A stretch of 9,815 nucleotides of DNA from the NCBI GenBank assembly GCA_964436975.1, contig CAYTET010000063.1:1-9815 (forward strand), in the 5' to 3' direction. The notes beneath the pieces were generated by a model, which did no database searches, was not told the DNA's origin, and saw only the letters and a list, made by a program, of their open reading frames with translations. Each line of letters starts with the position of its first letter. The first letter of the stretch is position 1. The position numbers and the translations under genes are program-made. This document shows, piece by piece, positions 1 through 6,238 of the stretch. The stretch comes from CAYTET01 sp964436975. Its GTDB lineage: Bacteria > Bacillota_I > Bacilli_A > Erysipelotrichales > Erysipelotrichaceae.

Positions 1-34
1 GACGGGTAACATATCCACCTTTAACTCTGGGCAT
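1..34 (-). CDS. rplT: 50S ribosomal protein L20, N-terminal fragment (runs off the window)
   Basis: Only the first eleven codons are inside the window, reading MPRVKGGYVTR, which is the characteristic start of bacterial L20. L20 binds 23S rRNA early in large-subunit assembly and in Firmicutes also represses its own operon by binding the infC leader. The ATG at 32-34 follows a strong AAGGAGG site at 44-50, which overlaps the stop codon of rpmI (49-51), so the two genes are very tightly packed. The order infC-rpmI-rplT supports the call strongly despite the short fragment. Confidence 0.93.
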   Translation of the reverse strand, partial: MPRVKGGYVTR

Positions 35-48
35 TGTCTGTTTCCTCC

Positions 49-243
49 TTAGTTATGAAGCATCGTCTTGATGCGCTTGTAATCACTGGCGGAAATGATG
101 CTTGACTTGCGCAGATGGCGTTTCTGCTTATGGGTTTTACGCGGGGCCAGATGTGAAGTATAGGCGTGCTTGTATTTAAGTTTGCCGGTACCTGTTTTTC
201 TAACGCGCTTGGCTAAGGCACGCTTTGTCTTCATTTTAGGCAT
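49..243 (-). CDS. rpmI: 50S ribosomal protein L35
   Basis: This 64-residue, very basic protein begins MPKMKTKRALAKRVRKTGTG and contains the KHAYTSH and RKTHKQKRHLRK segments typical of L35, a small protein of the large ribosomal subunit. The length is the usual one for the family. The ATG at 241-243 is preceded by AAAGGAGAG with about 8 nt spacing. It lies between infC (22-nt gap) and rplT, the standard operon order, and its stop codon is part of the rplT ribosome binding site. Nothing is unusual in the protein. Confidence 0.97.
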   Translation of the reverse strand: MPKMKTKRALAKRVRKTGTGKLKYKHAYTSHLAPRKTHKQKRHLRKSSIISASDYKRIKTMLHN

Positions 244-265
244 GATGAATTCTCTCCTTTAGCTG

Positions 266-796
266 TTAAGCTTTTTTTCTCGGTGCGATAACGCATGACA
301 TGATATTGCCTTCCAGATTAGGAACCTTTTCCGTAATGGCGATATCATTAAGTGATGTAACGAAATCCTGCATAACCTTGCGGCCGACATCCTGCCGGGT
401 CATCATCCGGCCTCTGAACTTCATGTCAATCTTGACCTTCTGGCCGTCTTCCAGCCAGGTGCGGGCCTGCTTGCATTTCGTTTCAAAGTCATGGGTATCA
501 ATGACAGGTGAAACGCGAATCTGTTTGATTTCGGTCACATGCTGATTGCGTTTTGCTTCCTTGGCTTTCTTCTGCTGCTCGAAGCGGTAACGTCCGTAAT
601 CCAGAATCTTGCATACCGGCGGGTTGCCCTGCGGTGCGACGCAGAATAAGTCCAGGCCATACTCATAAGCTTTTTCAATGGCTTCCCGACGCATCAAAAT
701 GCCCAATGATTCTCCATTGGGACCGATGACAAGCACCTGCTTGAAGTGGATGTTCTCGTTGACCAGTTCGTCAGACGAATTGCGTTTGTTGTTTAT
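266..796 (-). CDS. infC: Translation initiation factor IF-3, probable ATA start codon
   Basis: IF-3 binds the 30S subunit, prevents premature 50S joining and proofreads start-codon/initiator-tRNA pairing. The protein has the N-domain (ELVNENI, then GPNGESLGIL and the PPVCKILDYGRYRFEQQKK linker region) and the C-domain (IKQIRVSPVIDTHDF, KFRGRMMTRQDVGRKVM, ending VIAPRKKA). The length, about 176 residues, is normal. I place the start at an ATA codon (794-796), because a perfect GGAGGTG Shine-Dalgarno ends 6 nt upstream of it. The only nearby conventional candidate, GTG at 803-805, lies inside that Shine-Dalgarno and so cannot use it. A rare start codon is the rule for infC (ATT in Escherichia coli and Bacillus subtilis), where it allows autoregulation by IF-3. 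It is the first gene of the infC-rpmI-rplT operon, behind an attenuator leader. Confidence 0.95.
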   Translation of the reverse strand: MNNKRNSSDELVNENIHFKQVLVIGPNGESLGILMRREAIEKAYEYGLDLFCVAPQGNPPVCKILDYGRYRFEQQKKAKEAKRNQHVTEIKQIRVSPVIDTHDFETKCKQARTWLEDGQKVKIDMKFRGRMMTRQDVGRKVMQDFVTSLNDIAITEKVPNLEGNIMSCVIAPRKKA

Positions 797-805
797 CTTT
801 AGCAC

Positions 806-936
806 CTCCCGTGCAAATTAAAAGCGGGCCTTATCCACCCGCTTGCGTTATCCTCATATTGGAGAATACGGCGTATACCCATAGCCTGAAGGCTGTCGGG
901 TGAGAAGCGGGTGCTTCTGCTTTCCGTTTTCAATGC
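806..936 (-). promoter_or_regulatory. infC operon leader, L20-type transcription attenuator
   Basis: The leader runs about 130 nt from the predicted start near 936 to the infC ribosome binding site. The segment CACCCGCTT (905-913, minus strand) is perfectly complementary over 9 bases to AAGCGGGTG (836-844), giving a long-range antiterminator stem that encloses about 60 nt. The same 836-844 arm is needed for the terminator stem at 822-844, so the two folds exclude each other. Small hairpins lie inside the enclosed region, for example AGCC-TTCA-GGCT at 883-894. This matches the design of the Firmicutes L20 leader, in which excess L20 binds the folded leader and favours termination. The family assignment is by architecture and position; I have not matched it to a covariance model. 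Confidence 0.8.
813..844 (-). terminator. Leader (attenuator) terminator upstream of infC
   Basis: On the minus strand the arm AAGCGGG (838-844) can pair with CCCGCTT (822-828) across a 9-nt loop, followed directly by the T-rich tract TTTTAATTT. This is an intrinsic terminator that would stop transcription about 20 nt before the infC ribosome binding site. Its upstream arm is shared with a competing antiterminator stem (see the leader entry). Confidence 0.75.
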
Positions 937-942
937 TTACTT

Positions 943-971
943 AATGTAACAAATACCAGCCTTTTTGTCAA
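943..971 (-). promoter_or_regulatory. Sigma-A type promoter of the infC-rpmI-rplT operon
   Basis: The -35 box is a perfect TTGACA (966-971) and the -10 box is TACATT (943-948), separated by exactly 17 nt. A TG one base before the -10 gives an extended -10 element. Transcription should begin near 936, just ahead of the attenuator leader. The -35 box is embedded in a nested inverted repeat (962-1000). Confidence 0.85.
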
Positions 972-1000
972 CAATTTATGCATAAATCAATTGACAAAAA
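962..1000. repeat. Nested dyad symmetry overlapping the infC -35 box
   Basis: TTTTTGTCAA (962-971) is repeated perfectly in inverted orientation as TTGACAAAAA (991-1000). Between them is a 14-base perfect palindrome, ATTTATGCATAAAT (974-987), with nearly the same centre. The left arm includes the infC -35 hexamer, and the right arm abuts the T-run of the upstream terminator-like hairpin. It could be an operator or a transcript-end hairpin; the sequence alone does not decide. Confidence 0.6.
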
Positions 1001-1018
1001 AGAGCCGCCGCCCCGGTC
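996..1018 (-). terminator. Possible intrinsic terminator after the zinc-ribbon gene pair
   Basis: Four bases after the stop of the last zinc-ribbon gene, the minus strand has a G+C-rich stretch (1002-1018) followed by TTTTTT (996-1001). The stem GACCG/CGG-C-TC is short and needs one bulged base, so it is weaker than a textbook terminator. Its position between a gene end and a new promoter makes the role plausible. Confidence 0.45.
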
Positions 1019-1022
1019 AGTC

Positions 1023-1403
1023 TTAAAACAGAGCCTTCAGGGCAGCTACATTGCCATAATCATAATAATTGTAATAAGTTGGCAGTGACATGATCACGAT
1101 AACCATAATGATTATCAGCAGAGCGGCCAGAACCAGACCCGTCAGAAAGCCATACAGGGCAAACTTGCCGCAGTCCTTGGCTTTGACCGGCTCACTGTCC
1201 TTGACCACAAGGTAAAGGATCAGTCCGACCAGCGGCAGCAGAAATGACAGAACCTTCAATCCCGCCGAAGCGTGAATGGCATTGTCATAGCTAGCGGGCC
1301 CGCTGCTGTATCCGGCTGGCCGGGGCTGGCCGGTCGGCCGGCCGCAGTATTGGCAGACTGCTGCATTATCATCTATTTGGTTTCCACAATAACGGCAGTA
1401 CAT
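1023..1403 (-). CDS. Zinc-ribbon membrane protein, paralogue B (function unknown)
   Basis: The 126-residue protein has an N-terminal zinc ribbon with cysteines at 3, 6, 17 and 20 (CxxC-x10-CxxC, both followed by G). A flexible G/P/S-rich linker covers about 21-45. Two predicted membrane helices lie at about 51-67 and 82-106, and the tail is Tyr-rich (about 107-118). The ribbon is therefore probably cytosolic and tethered to the membrane. It is clearly related to the gene just upstream: both begin MYCxxCGxxxDDxAAxC and share LPLVGLILYL/FPIVGLILYL and KAKxC-xx-F-x-LYGF. The ATG at 1401-1403 comes one base after the upstream stop, with AGGAGGAG inside the end of that gene, so translation is coupled. 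This family is common in Bacillota but has no established role; metal-dependent sensing or partner binding at the membrane is only a guess. Confidence 0.88.
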   Translation of the reverse strand: MYCRYCGNQIDDNAAVCQYCGRPTGQPRPAGYSSGPASYDNAIHASAGLKVLSFLLPLVGLILYLVVKDSEPVKAKDCGKFALYGFLTGLVLAALLIIIMVIVIMSLPTYYNYYDYGNVAALKALF

Positions 1404-1404
1404 A

Positions 1405-1677
1405 TTAAGCTCCTCCTAACCAGGATCTGAAGAATCCAAAGACAAGACCAAAAGCAAATCCATACAGGCCGAACCGCAGACAGGACTTAGCCTTGGCCGC
1501 ATATTCATCCTTCCAGCACAAGTACAGAATCAAACCGACGATAGGAAACACAAAGCATACTACTTTGACGGCTGTTGAAGCCTGCGCCACCGCCGGCTCG
1601 GCCGTCAGCGGCTGACCGCAGTTGGGGCAGAACGCTGCTGCGTCATCAACCGGCTGGCCGCACTTGGGACAGTACAT
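1405..1677 (-). CDS. Zinc-ribbon membrane protein, paralogue A (function unknown)
   Basis: The 90-residue protein starts MYCPKCGQPVDD and has zinc-ribbon cysteines at 3, 6, 17 and 20. A short linker (about 21-36) is followed by two hydrophobic segments at about 38-55 (containing FPIVGLILYLCW) and 67-83, joined by a charged KDEYAAKAKSC loop. I chose the ATG at 1675-1677 over the in-frame GTG at 1684-1686, because the only ribosome binding site (AAAGGGTG) ends 6 nt before the ATG and overlaps the GTG. It is a shorter tandem paralogue of the next gene downstream and follows the Mur ligase gene by 32 nt, so it is probably in the same operon. The function is not known. Confidence 0.86.
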   Translation of the reverse strand: MYCPKCGQPVDDAAAFCPNCGQPLTAEPAVAQASTAVKVVCFVFPIVGLILYLCWKDEYAAKAKSCLRFGLYGFAFGLVFGFFRSWLGGA

Positions 1678-1709
1678 GTAAATCACCCTTTCCCCGTGTT
1701 TTTATTTTA

Positions 1710-3101
1710 CTATACTTTGGCTTCTTCAGCCAGTTTGGCATCAATTATCTTCTGCGCTTCTTCCACATCGTCAAAATGGACAACATGATCGCCATAGTGC
1801 AGGTAATCTTCATTTCCCTTGCCCAGAATCAGCAGGCAGTCCTGGCTTTTCAGAAGACTGATGCCCTTGGCAATTGCCTGCCGGCGGTCCGGAATTACTT
1901 CAAAATTGGTATTCGGAATGTTTGTCGACAGATCATTGAGAATCTGCTGGGGGTCTTCAAAGAAGACATGGCTGGTTGTCACAATGGTCCATTTGGCATA
2001 GTTGGTCGCGATGGTTGTCATCTTAGGCCGCTTGGTCCGGTCACGGTCGCCTCTTTCGCCGAAGACGACATAGATATCGCCTTTAACCAGTTTTTTCATC
2101 ATCCCGATCATCAGATCCATCCCGACCGGGGTATTGGCATAGTCAACGATGACAAGATTATCTTTATAGGCCAGTCTTTCCATCCGCCCTTCAACATTAT
2201 GAAGCTGCGGCAGCAGGGCTTCTATTTCCGGCATCGTCAGACCCTGGTCAGCCAGCATGATGATGACCGGCACCATGTTGTAGATATTGAACTCACCGAT
2301 CAGCTGCATCTTAAACCGGTAGTCCTGGCCAAGATGGCTGACGGTAAAGGCCGTACCGCTTAAGTCATAGGTAAACGGCCCGATCTGCCAGTCAGCTTCT
2401 TTTTTGCCGTAGGTAAACGTTTGGTTTCCCGCAATAACAAAGGCCGGGGCAAACGCATCATCAATGTTGACTATGGCCTGGCCGCCCTTTTTCAGCCGGT
2501 GAAATATGGTGGCCTTGGTAGCGGCATAATTCTCCATGGTCTTATGGAAATCAAGATGATCATGCGACAGATTGGTAAAAACAGCATAATCATAACTGAT
2601 GGTATTGACCCGTCCTTCGGCAATGGAGTGACTTGACACCTCCATGCAGAAATACCGGCAGCCCCGGTTATAGGCCGTCACCAGCGCCTCATAAAGATCG
2701 CAGATATCCGGCGTGGTGTTGTAAAGCTTATACATCTTGCCGCCGTCGGTATATGAGCCAAGCGTACCGACATAGGCCGCTTTGCGCCCGGACTTATTCA
2801 GCGCCTCATACAAAAGGTAAGCCATTGTTGATTTGCCGTTAGTGCCGGTTATGCCGATAATCGTCATCTCTTCAAGGCATTTGGCATAAGCGGTCTTCAG
2901 ATATTCTTCCAGCCACTTGCGGCTGTCGGCAACCAGCACCGTTTCAACCGGATAACTGCCCTGAGTGCAGACAATTTTTACCGCCCCGTTTTTAATGGCG
3001 TCAGCAATATATTTCTGACCGTCATTGTCGATGGTTTTAATTGCCACAAAGGTGTCACCGGGCTGAATGCGGCGTGAATCGGTCTTCAGATTAAAGAGCA
3101 T
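1710..3101 (-). CDS. MurE-type Mur ligase (UDP-MurNAc-peptide synthetase family), divergent
   Basis: MurE ligases add the third amino acid to UDP-MurNAc-L-Ala-D-Glu in the cytoplasm, using ATP. The 463-residue protein has the family layout. The N-terminal domain contains TDSR (7-10). The central ATPase domain has the P-loop GITGTNGKST (83-92), TTPD (129-132), EVSSH (154-158), NLSHDHLDFH (177-186) and a probable carbamylated lysine at 196. GEFNIYN (269-275) and GRME (305-308) follow, and the C-terminal domain has FGERGDRDRTKRP (347-359). Several normally conserved residues differ: DYAH is DYAN (320-323), GKGHE is GKGNE (427-431), and the DNPR-type selectivity motif is replaced by SHVF (377-380). 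It may therefore use an uncommon third residue or be a repurposed paralogue, so I leave the symbol blank. The ATG has AAAGGAGGG 6 nt upstream, overlapping the leuS stop codon. Confidence 0.88.
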   Translation of the reverse strand: MLFNLKTDSRRIQPGDTFVAIKTIDNDGQKYIADAIKNGAVKIVCTQGSYPVETVLVADSRKWLEEYLKTAYAKCLEEMTIIGITGTNGKSTMAYLLYEALNKSGRKAAYVGTLGSYTDGGKMYKLYNTTPDICDLYEALVTAYNRGCRYFCMEVSSHSIAEGRVNTISYDYAVFTNLSHDHLDFHKTMENYAATKATIFHRLKKGGQAIVNIDDAFAPAFVIAGNQTFTYGKKEADWQIGPFTYDLSGTAFTVSHLGQDYRFKMQLIGEFNIYNMVPVIIMLADQGLTMPEIEALLPQLHNVEGRMERLAYKDNLVIVDYANTPVGMDLMIGMMKKLVKGDIYVVFGERGDRDRTKRPKMTTIATNYAKWTIVTTSHVFFEDPQQILNDLSTNIPNTNFEVIPDRRQAIAKGISLLKSQDCLLILGKGNEDYLHYGDHVVHFDDVEEAQKIIDAKLAEEAKV

Positions 3102-3114
3102 GTCTTACCCTCCT

Positions 3115-5610
3115 TTAGCCAGCTACAATATTGATTATCTTGTCTTTAATGAAAACAACCTTGCGGATTGTGTGACCCGCCAATTGCTTAGCCACGGCTT
3201 CAATCCCAACGGCCTGATCCTGCAGGGTCTGCTGATCAGTGCCGGCCGGCACCGTCAGCCGGCCGCGCAGCTTGCCGTTGACCTGAACAACGATTTCAAC
3301 GGTGTCAGCCACCAGATATTTTTCATCGTACACAGGCCAGCTCTGATAGGCAATAGTGCCGCTGTGCCCTAGTTTCTGCCAGAGCTCTTCGCCCATGTGC
3401 GGGGCAAAAGCCGACAGGCATTTGACAAAGCCTTCGGCATATTCCAAGGGCAGACTGTCCGCTGCATAGCAGTCATTAACGAATATCATCATCTGGGAAA
3501 TGGCCGTGTTAAAGGCCAGTTCGTCGATATCAGCGGTTACCTTTTTCACCATGGTATGGTAGCTGCGGGCTAAAGGCGCTGCCGCCGCCGCGGCATCAAC
3601 TTTGCCGCTTTCGGCAATCAGCCGCCAGACCCGGTCAAGCCATCTCTTCGAACCGTCAATGCCGGAAGTCGACCACGGCTTGGCTTCGGCCAGCGGGCCC
3701 ATAAACATTTCATATATGCGCAGGGCATCGGCCCCATGGGATTTGATGATATCATCCGGATTCACAACATTGCGCAGGCTCTTTGACATCTTGGCAATAA
3801 TAACCGTCAGCTTATCGCCCTGCGGACCATAGGGAACGTTATCTTTATAAGTCACTTCATCGGCCGGAATCAAAACCCCGCGGCTGTTCTTATAAGCCTG
3901 TCCCAGAATCATGCCCTGGTGGAACAGCTTGCCAAAAGGTTCCTTGGTCGGTACCAGTCCGCAGTCATAAAGCACCTTATGCCAGAAACGGGCATAAAGC
4001 AGATGCAGGACGGCATGCTCGGCCCCGCCGACATAAAGATCTACCGGCAGCCAGTGCTCCAGCAGACGGTAATCGGCAAAACAGCTGTCATTATGCGGAT
4101 CAATAAAGCGCAGATAGTACCAGCATGACCCGGCCCACTGCGGCATAGTGTTGGTTTCTCTGACCCCGTGCTGACCGTCAATGGTTACATTAAGCCAGTC
4201 GGTGCAGTGAGCCAGCGGTGACTGGCCGTCATGGGTCGGCCGGTAATTATCCGTAGCCGGCAGCTCCAGCGGCAGCTGGTCGGTGGGAACCGCCCTTAAA
4301 GTGCCGTCATCCATCTGAACGATGGGAATAGGCTCGCCCCAGTAGCGCTGGCGGGAAAACAGCCAGTCCCTTAGCTTATACTGCACTTTGGGCGTGCCGC
4401 AGTGATGCTGGCTGAGCCATTCTTCCATGCTGGCAATGGCATCCTGTTTATTCAGACCGTCCAGAAAACCGGAATTGACATGCGGGCCGTCACCGACAAA
4501 AGCCTGCTGGCTGACGTCGCCGCCCTGCAGGACCTCAATTATCTTAAGACCGAACTTTTTGGCGAAGGCATAGTCTCTTTCATCATGCGCCGGAACAGCC
4601 ATAATGGCGCCGGTGCCGTATGTGGCAAGCACATAGTCCGAAATCCAGATCGGCAGTTTGGCGCCGTTTACCGGATTGATGGCGTAGGCGCCGGTGAATA
4701 CGCCGGTCTTTTCTTTGTTGAGATCAGTTCTTTCCAGATCGCTTTTGGTAGCGCACAGTCTCTGGTATTCTTCCACCGCTTCCTTCTGATCAGGAGCTGT
4801 AATCGCTCCGACAAAGGGATGCTCGGGTGACATGACGCAGTAAGTTGCACCGAAAAGAGTATCGCAGCGGGTGGTGAACACCGTAAACTCTTTGGCACAG
4901 CCGTCGATCTTAAAGACAACTTCGGCACCGCTGGACTTGCCAATCCAGTTGGTCTGCATTTCCTTAGTGGACTGCGGCCAGTCAACAGTATCCAAATCAT
5001 CTAGCAGTCTTTGGGCATAGGCTGTAATCTTCAGCACCCATTGCCGCATTGGTTTGCGAACAACCGGATAGCCGCCGCGCTCGCTCTTGCCGTCAATAAC
5101 TTCCTCGTTAGCCAAAACTGTGCCTAATTCAGGACACCAGTTTACCGGCAGTTCGGCAATATAGGCCAGCCCTTTATCGTAAAGCTTTTCAAAAATCCAC
5201 TGGGTCCATTTATAGTAGTCAGGATCGGTCGTCGCAAACTCCCGGTCCCAGTCATAGGAAAGACCCAGGGCCTGAATCTGGCTGCGGAAATGGTTTATAT
5301 TGGCCTTGGTAAAAGAGGCCGGCTGATGGCCGGTTTCAACGGCATACTGCTCGGCCGGCAGACCGAAAGCATCCCAGCCCATCGGGTGCAGGACATTGTA
5401 TCCCTGCATTCTTCTGGCCCGGGCGATGATATCGGTAGCCGTATAGCCTTCCGGATGGCCGACATGCAGGCCCTGACCGGAAGGATACGGAAACATATCC
5501 AGCACATAGTATTTCGGCTTTGAAAAGTCAGCCGTATCCGTTGCGAAAGTCTTATTTTCCAGCCAGTAATTCTGCCACTTCTTCTCCACTATTTCGTGAT
5601 TGTATGTCAT
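3115..5610 (-). CDS. leuS: Leucyl-tRNA synthetase
   Basis: This class I synthetase charges tRNA-Leu with leucine. From the chosen start it is 831 residues, a normal bacterial length. Visible landmarks are the HIGH-type motif HVGH (49-52) after PYPSGQGL, and LGLSYDWDREFAT (115-127). The CP1 editing domain has the threonine-rich TVFTTRCDTLFGAT (243-256) and GAIMAVPAHDERDYAF (334-349). WYYLRFIDPHN (497-507), KMSKS (607-611) and the C-terminal VVQVNGKLRGRLTVPAG (774-790) follow. The start is the ATG at 5608-5610 (MTYNHEIVEKKWQNYW) with AAGGGGAAG upstream; a longer reading frame to 5685 would overlap the NUDIX gene and adds no family sequence. There is no room for a T-box leader in the 43-nt upstream gap. 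Confidence 0.97.
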   Translation of the reverse strand: MTYNHEIVEKKWQNYWLENKTFATDTADFSKPKYYVLDMFPYPSGQGLHVGHPEGYTATDIIARARRMQGYNVLHPMGWDAFGLPAEQYAVETGHQPASFTKANINHFRSQIQALGLSYDWDREFATTDPDYYKWTQWIFEKLYDKGLAYIAELPVNWCPELGTVLANEEVIDGKSERGGYPVVRKPMRQWVLKITAYAQRLLDDLDTVDWPQSTKEMQTNWIGKSSGAEVVFKIDGCAKEFTVFTTRCDTLFGATYCVMSPEHPFVGAITAPDQKEAVEEYQRLCATKSDLERTDLNKEKTGVFTGAYAINPVNGAKLPIWISDYVLATYGTGAIMAVPAHDERDYAFAKKFGLKIIEVLQGGDVSQQAFVGDGPHVNSGFLDGLNKQDAIASMEEWLSQHHCGTPKVQYKLRDWLFSRQRYWGEPIPIVQMDDGTLRAVPTDQLPLELPATDNYRPTHDGQSPLAHCTDWLNVTIDGQHGVRETNTMPQWAGSCWYYLRFIDPHNDSCFADYRLLEHWLPVDLYVGGAEHAVLHLLYARFWHKVLYDCGLVPTKEPFGKLFHQGMILGQAYKNSRGVLIPADEVTYKDNVPYGPQGDKLTVIIAKMSKSLRNVVNPDDIIKSHGADALRIYEMFMGPLAEAKPWSTSGIDGSKRWLDRVWRLIAESGKVDAAAAAAPLARSYHTMVKKVTADIDELAFNTAISQMMIFVNDCYAADSLPLEYAEGFVKCLSAFAPHMGEELWQKLGHSGTIAYQSWPVYDEKYLVADTVEIVVQVNGKLRGRLTVPAGTDQQTLQDQAVGIEAVAKQLAGHTIRKVVFIKDKIINIVAG

Positions 5611-5641
5611 AAGTCTTCCCCTTCTTCTGTCGTCTTTACTG

Positions 5642-5650
5642 ATGATACCA
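5642..5650 (-). promoter_or_regulatory. Candidate extended -10 promoter for leuS
   Basis: The short gap before leuS carries TGGTATCAT on the minus strand, an extended -10 element with one mismatch to TATAAT. No convincing -35 is visible at 16-18 nt. It resembles the TGGTATAAT element at the head of the whole operon (9446-9454) and could give leuS additional transcription with a leader of only about 25 nt. Confidence 0.35.
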
Positions 5651-5653
5651 CTT

Positions 5654-6238
5654 TTAACGGTTCTCTGTCTGCTCCATCTTGGCAATCAGCTTGCGGTAAA
5701 CATGTTCAACCATCCACTTTTCAGTCGGCTTTGCCAGAGCCGTCTGGCAGTCAAACCACTGGACAGCCTTATTCTCGTCCGGCTTGATACGTACCGGCTG
5801 TAGCGGATCAGCAATGATCCGGTAGGTCAGATTGTAATGCAGATGAGACGGAACATACCGTCCATTCTTATAATGGCCGTCTACCGTCAGCACTTCCAAT
5901 GAGAAAATATCGTCTCCCGCAACGGTAAAGCCGCTCAGCCCGGTTTCTTCCTGCAGTTCACAGCAGGCAACCTGGAGCAGGTCGGCCCGGCCGTCAGCAT
6001 GGCCGCCGATCCAGGACCAGGACTGGTAAATATTATGATACTCCATCAGAACACTGCGTCCGCCGGGGTCGCTTACCCACACCGATGCCGTCATATGACC
6101 GGCCTGGTTTGACCGGTCGAGGCAGTCATCATTGCGGCGGATAAACTGCAGCATGGCCTGCTGGTCAGCCTGCTCTTCGGCGTTAATCGGCTGATAGCGC
6201 TCAATCCGGCCGGCTAAAGCCGCCAGCTGGTCATTCAT
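5654..6238 (-). CDS. NUDIX hydrolase
   Basis: NUDIX enzymes hydrolyse nucleoside diphosphates linked to another group, often damaged or excess nucleotides; the substrate here cannot be told. The 194-residue protein has an N-terminal helical region (1-50) and then the NUDIX fold with WSWIGGHADG and the Nudix box at about 79-101. The catalytic ELQEE glutamates (E94, E97, E98) are present. However, the usual Glu seven residues into the box is Ala (85) and the Arg of REUxEE is Cys (93). The GGHADGxxDLL form of the box is one I associate with a particular NUDIX subfamily in Bacillota. The start is uncertain. ATG 6236-6238 overlaps the upstream stop (AATGAATGA) and fits the family N-terminus; ATG 6248-6250 would add four residues. 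Neither has a clear ribosome binding site, so translation is probably coupled to the FAD gene. Confidence 0.88.
   Translation of the reverse strand: MNDQLAALAGRIERYQPINAEEQADQQAMLQFIRRNDDCLDRSNQAGHMTASVWVSDPGGRSVLMEYHNIYQSWSWIGGHADGRADLLQVACCELQEETGLSGFTVAGDDIFSLEVLTVDGHYKNGRYVPSHLHYNLTYRIIADPLQPVRIKPDENKAVQWFDCQTALAKPTEKWMVEHVYRKLIAKMEQTENR

Noticed and set aside
797..805. GTG start giving a 179-residue IF-3
   Set aside because: The GTG overlaps the Shine-Dalgarno GGAGGTG and has no ribosome binding site of its own; the ATA three codons later has ideal spacing.
1305..1345. Cluster of GGCCGG/CTGGCC repeats
   Set aside because: It encodes the Gly/Pro/Arg linker after the zinc ribbon. The same CCGGC-rich words occur throughout the coding sequence here as codon preference, so it is not a REP-type element.
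1575..2363. 262-codon open frame on the plus strand opposite the Mur ligase and a zinc-ribbon gene
   Set aside because: It lies antisense to two well-supported genes, has no plausible ribosome binding site or family motifs, and its odd His/Asp/Ile-rich composition fits the complement of a coding region.
3238..3272. GCCGGCCGGC and CAGCCGGCCG stretch resembling a repeat
   Set aside because: It falls in the leuS C-terminal domain encoding GKLRGRLTVPAGT, which is conserved protein sequence, so codon choice explains it.
4402..4830. 142-codon plus-strand open frame inside leuS
   Set aside because: It is fully antisense to the conserved editing-domain part of leuS and shows no recognisable protein features.
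5611..5685. N-terminal extension of leuS by 25 residues
   Set aside because: It overlaps the NUDIX coding region, lacks leucyl-tRNA synthetase homology, and a good ribosome binding site precedes the internal ATG at 5610.
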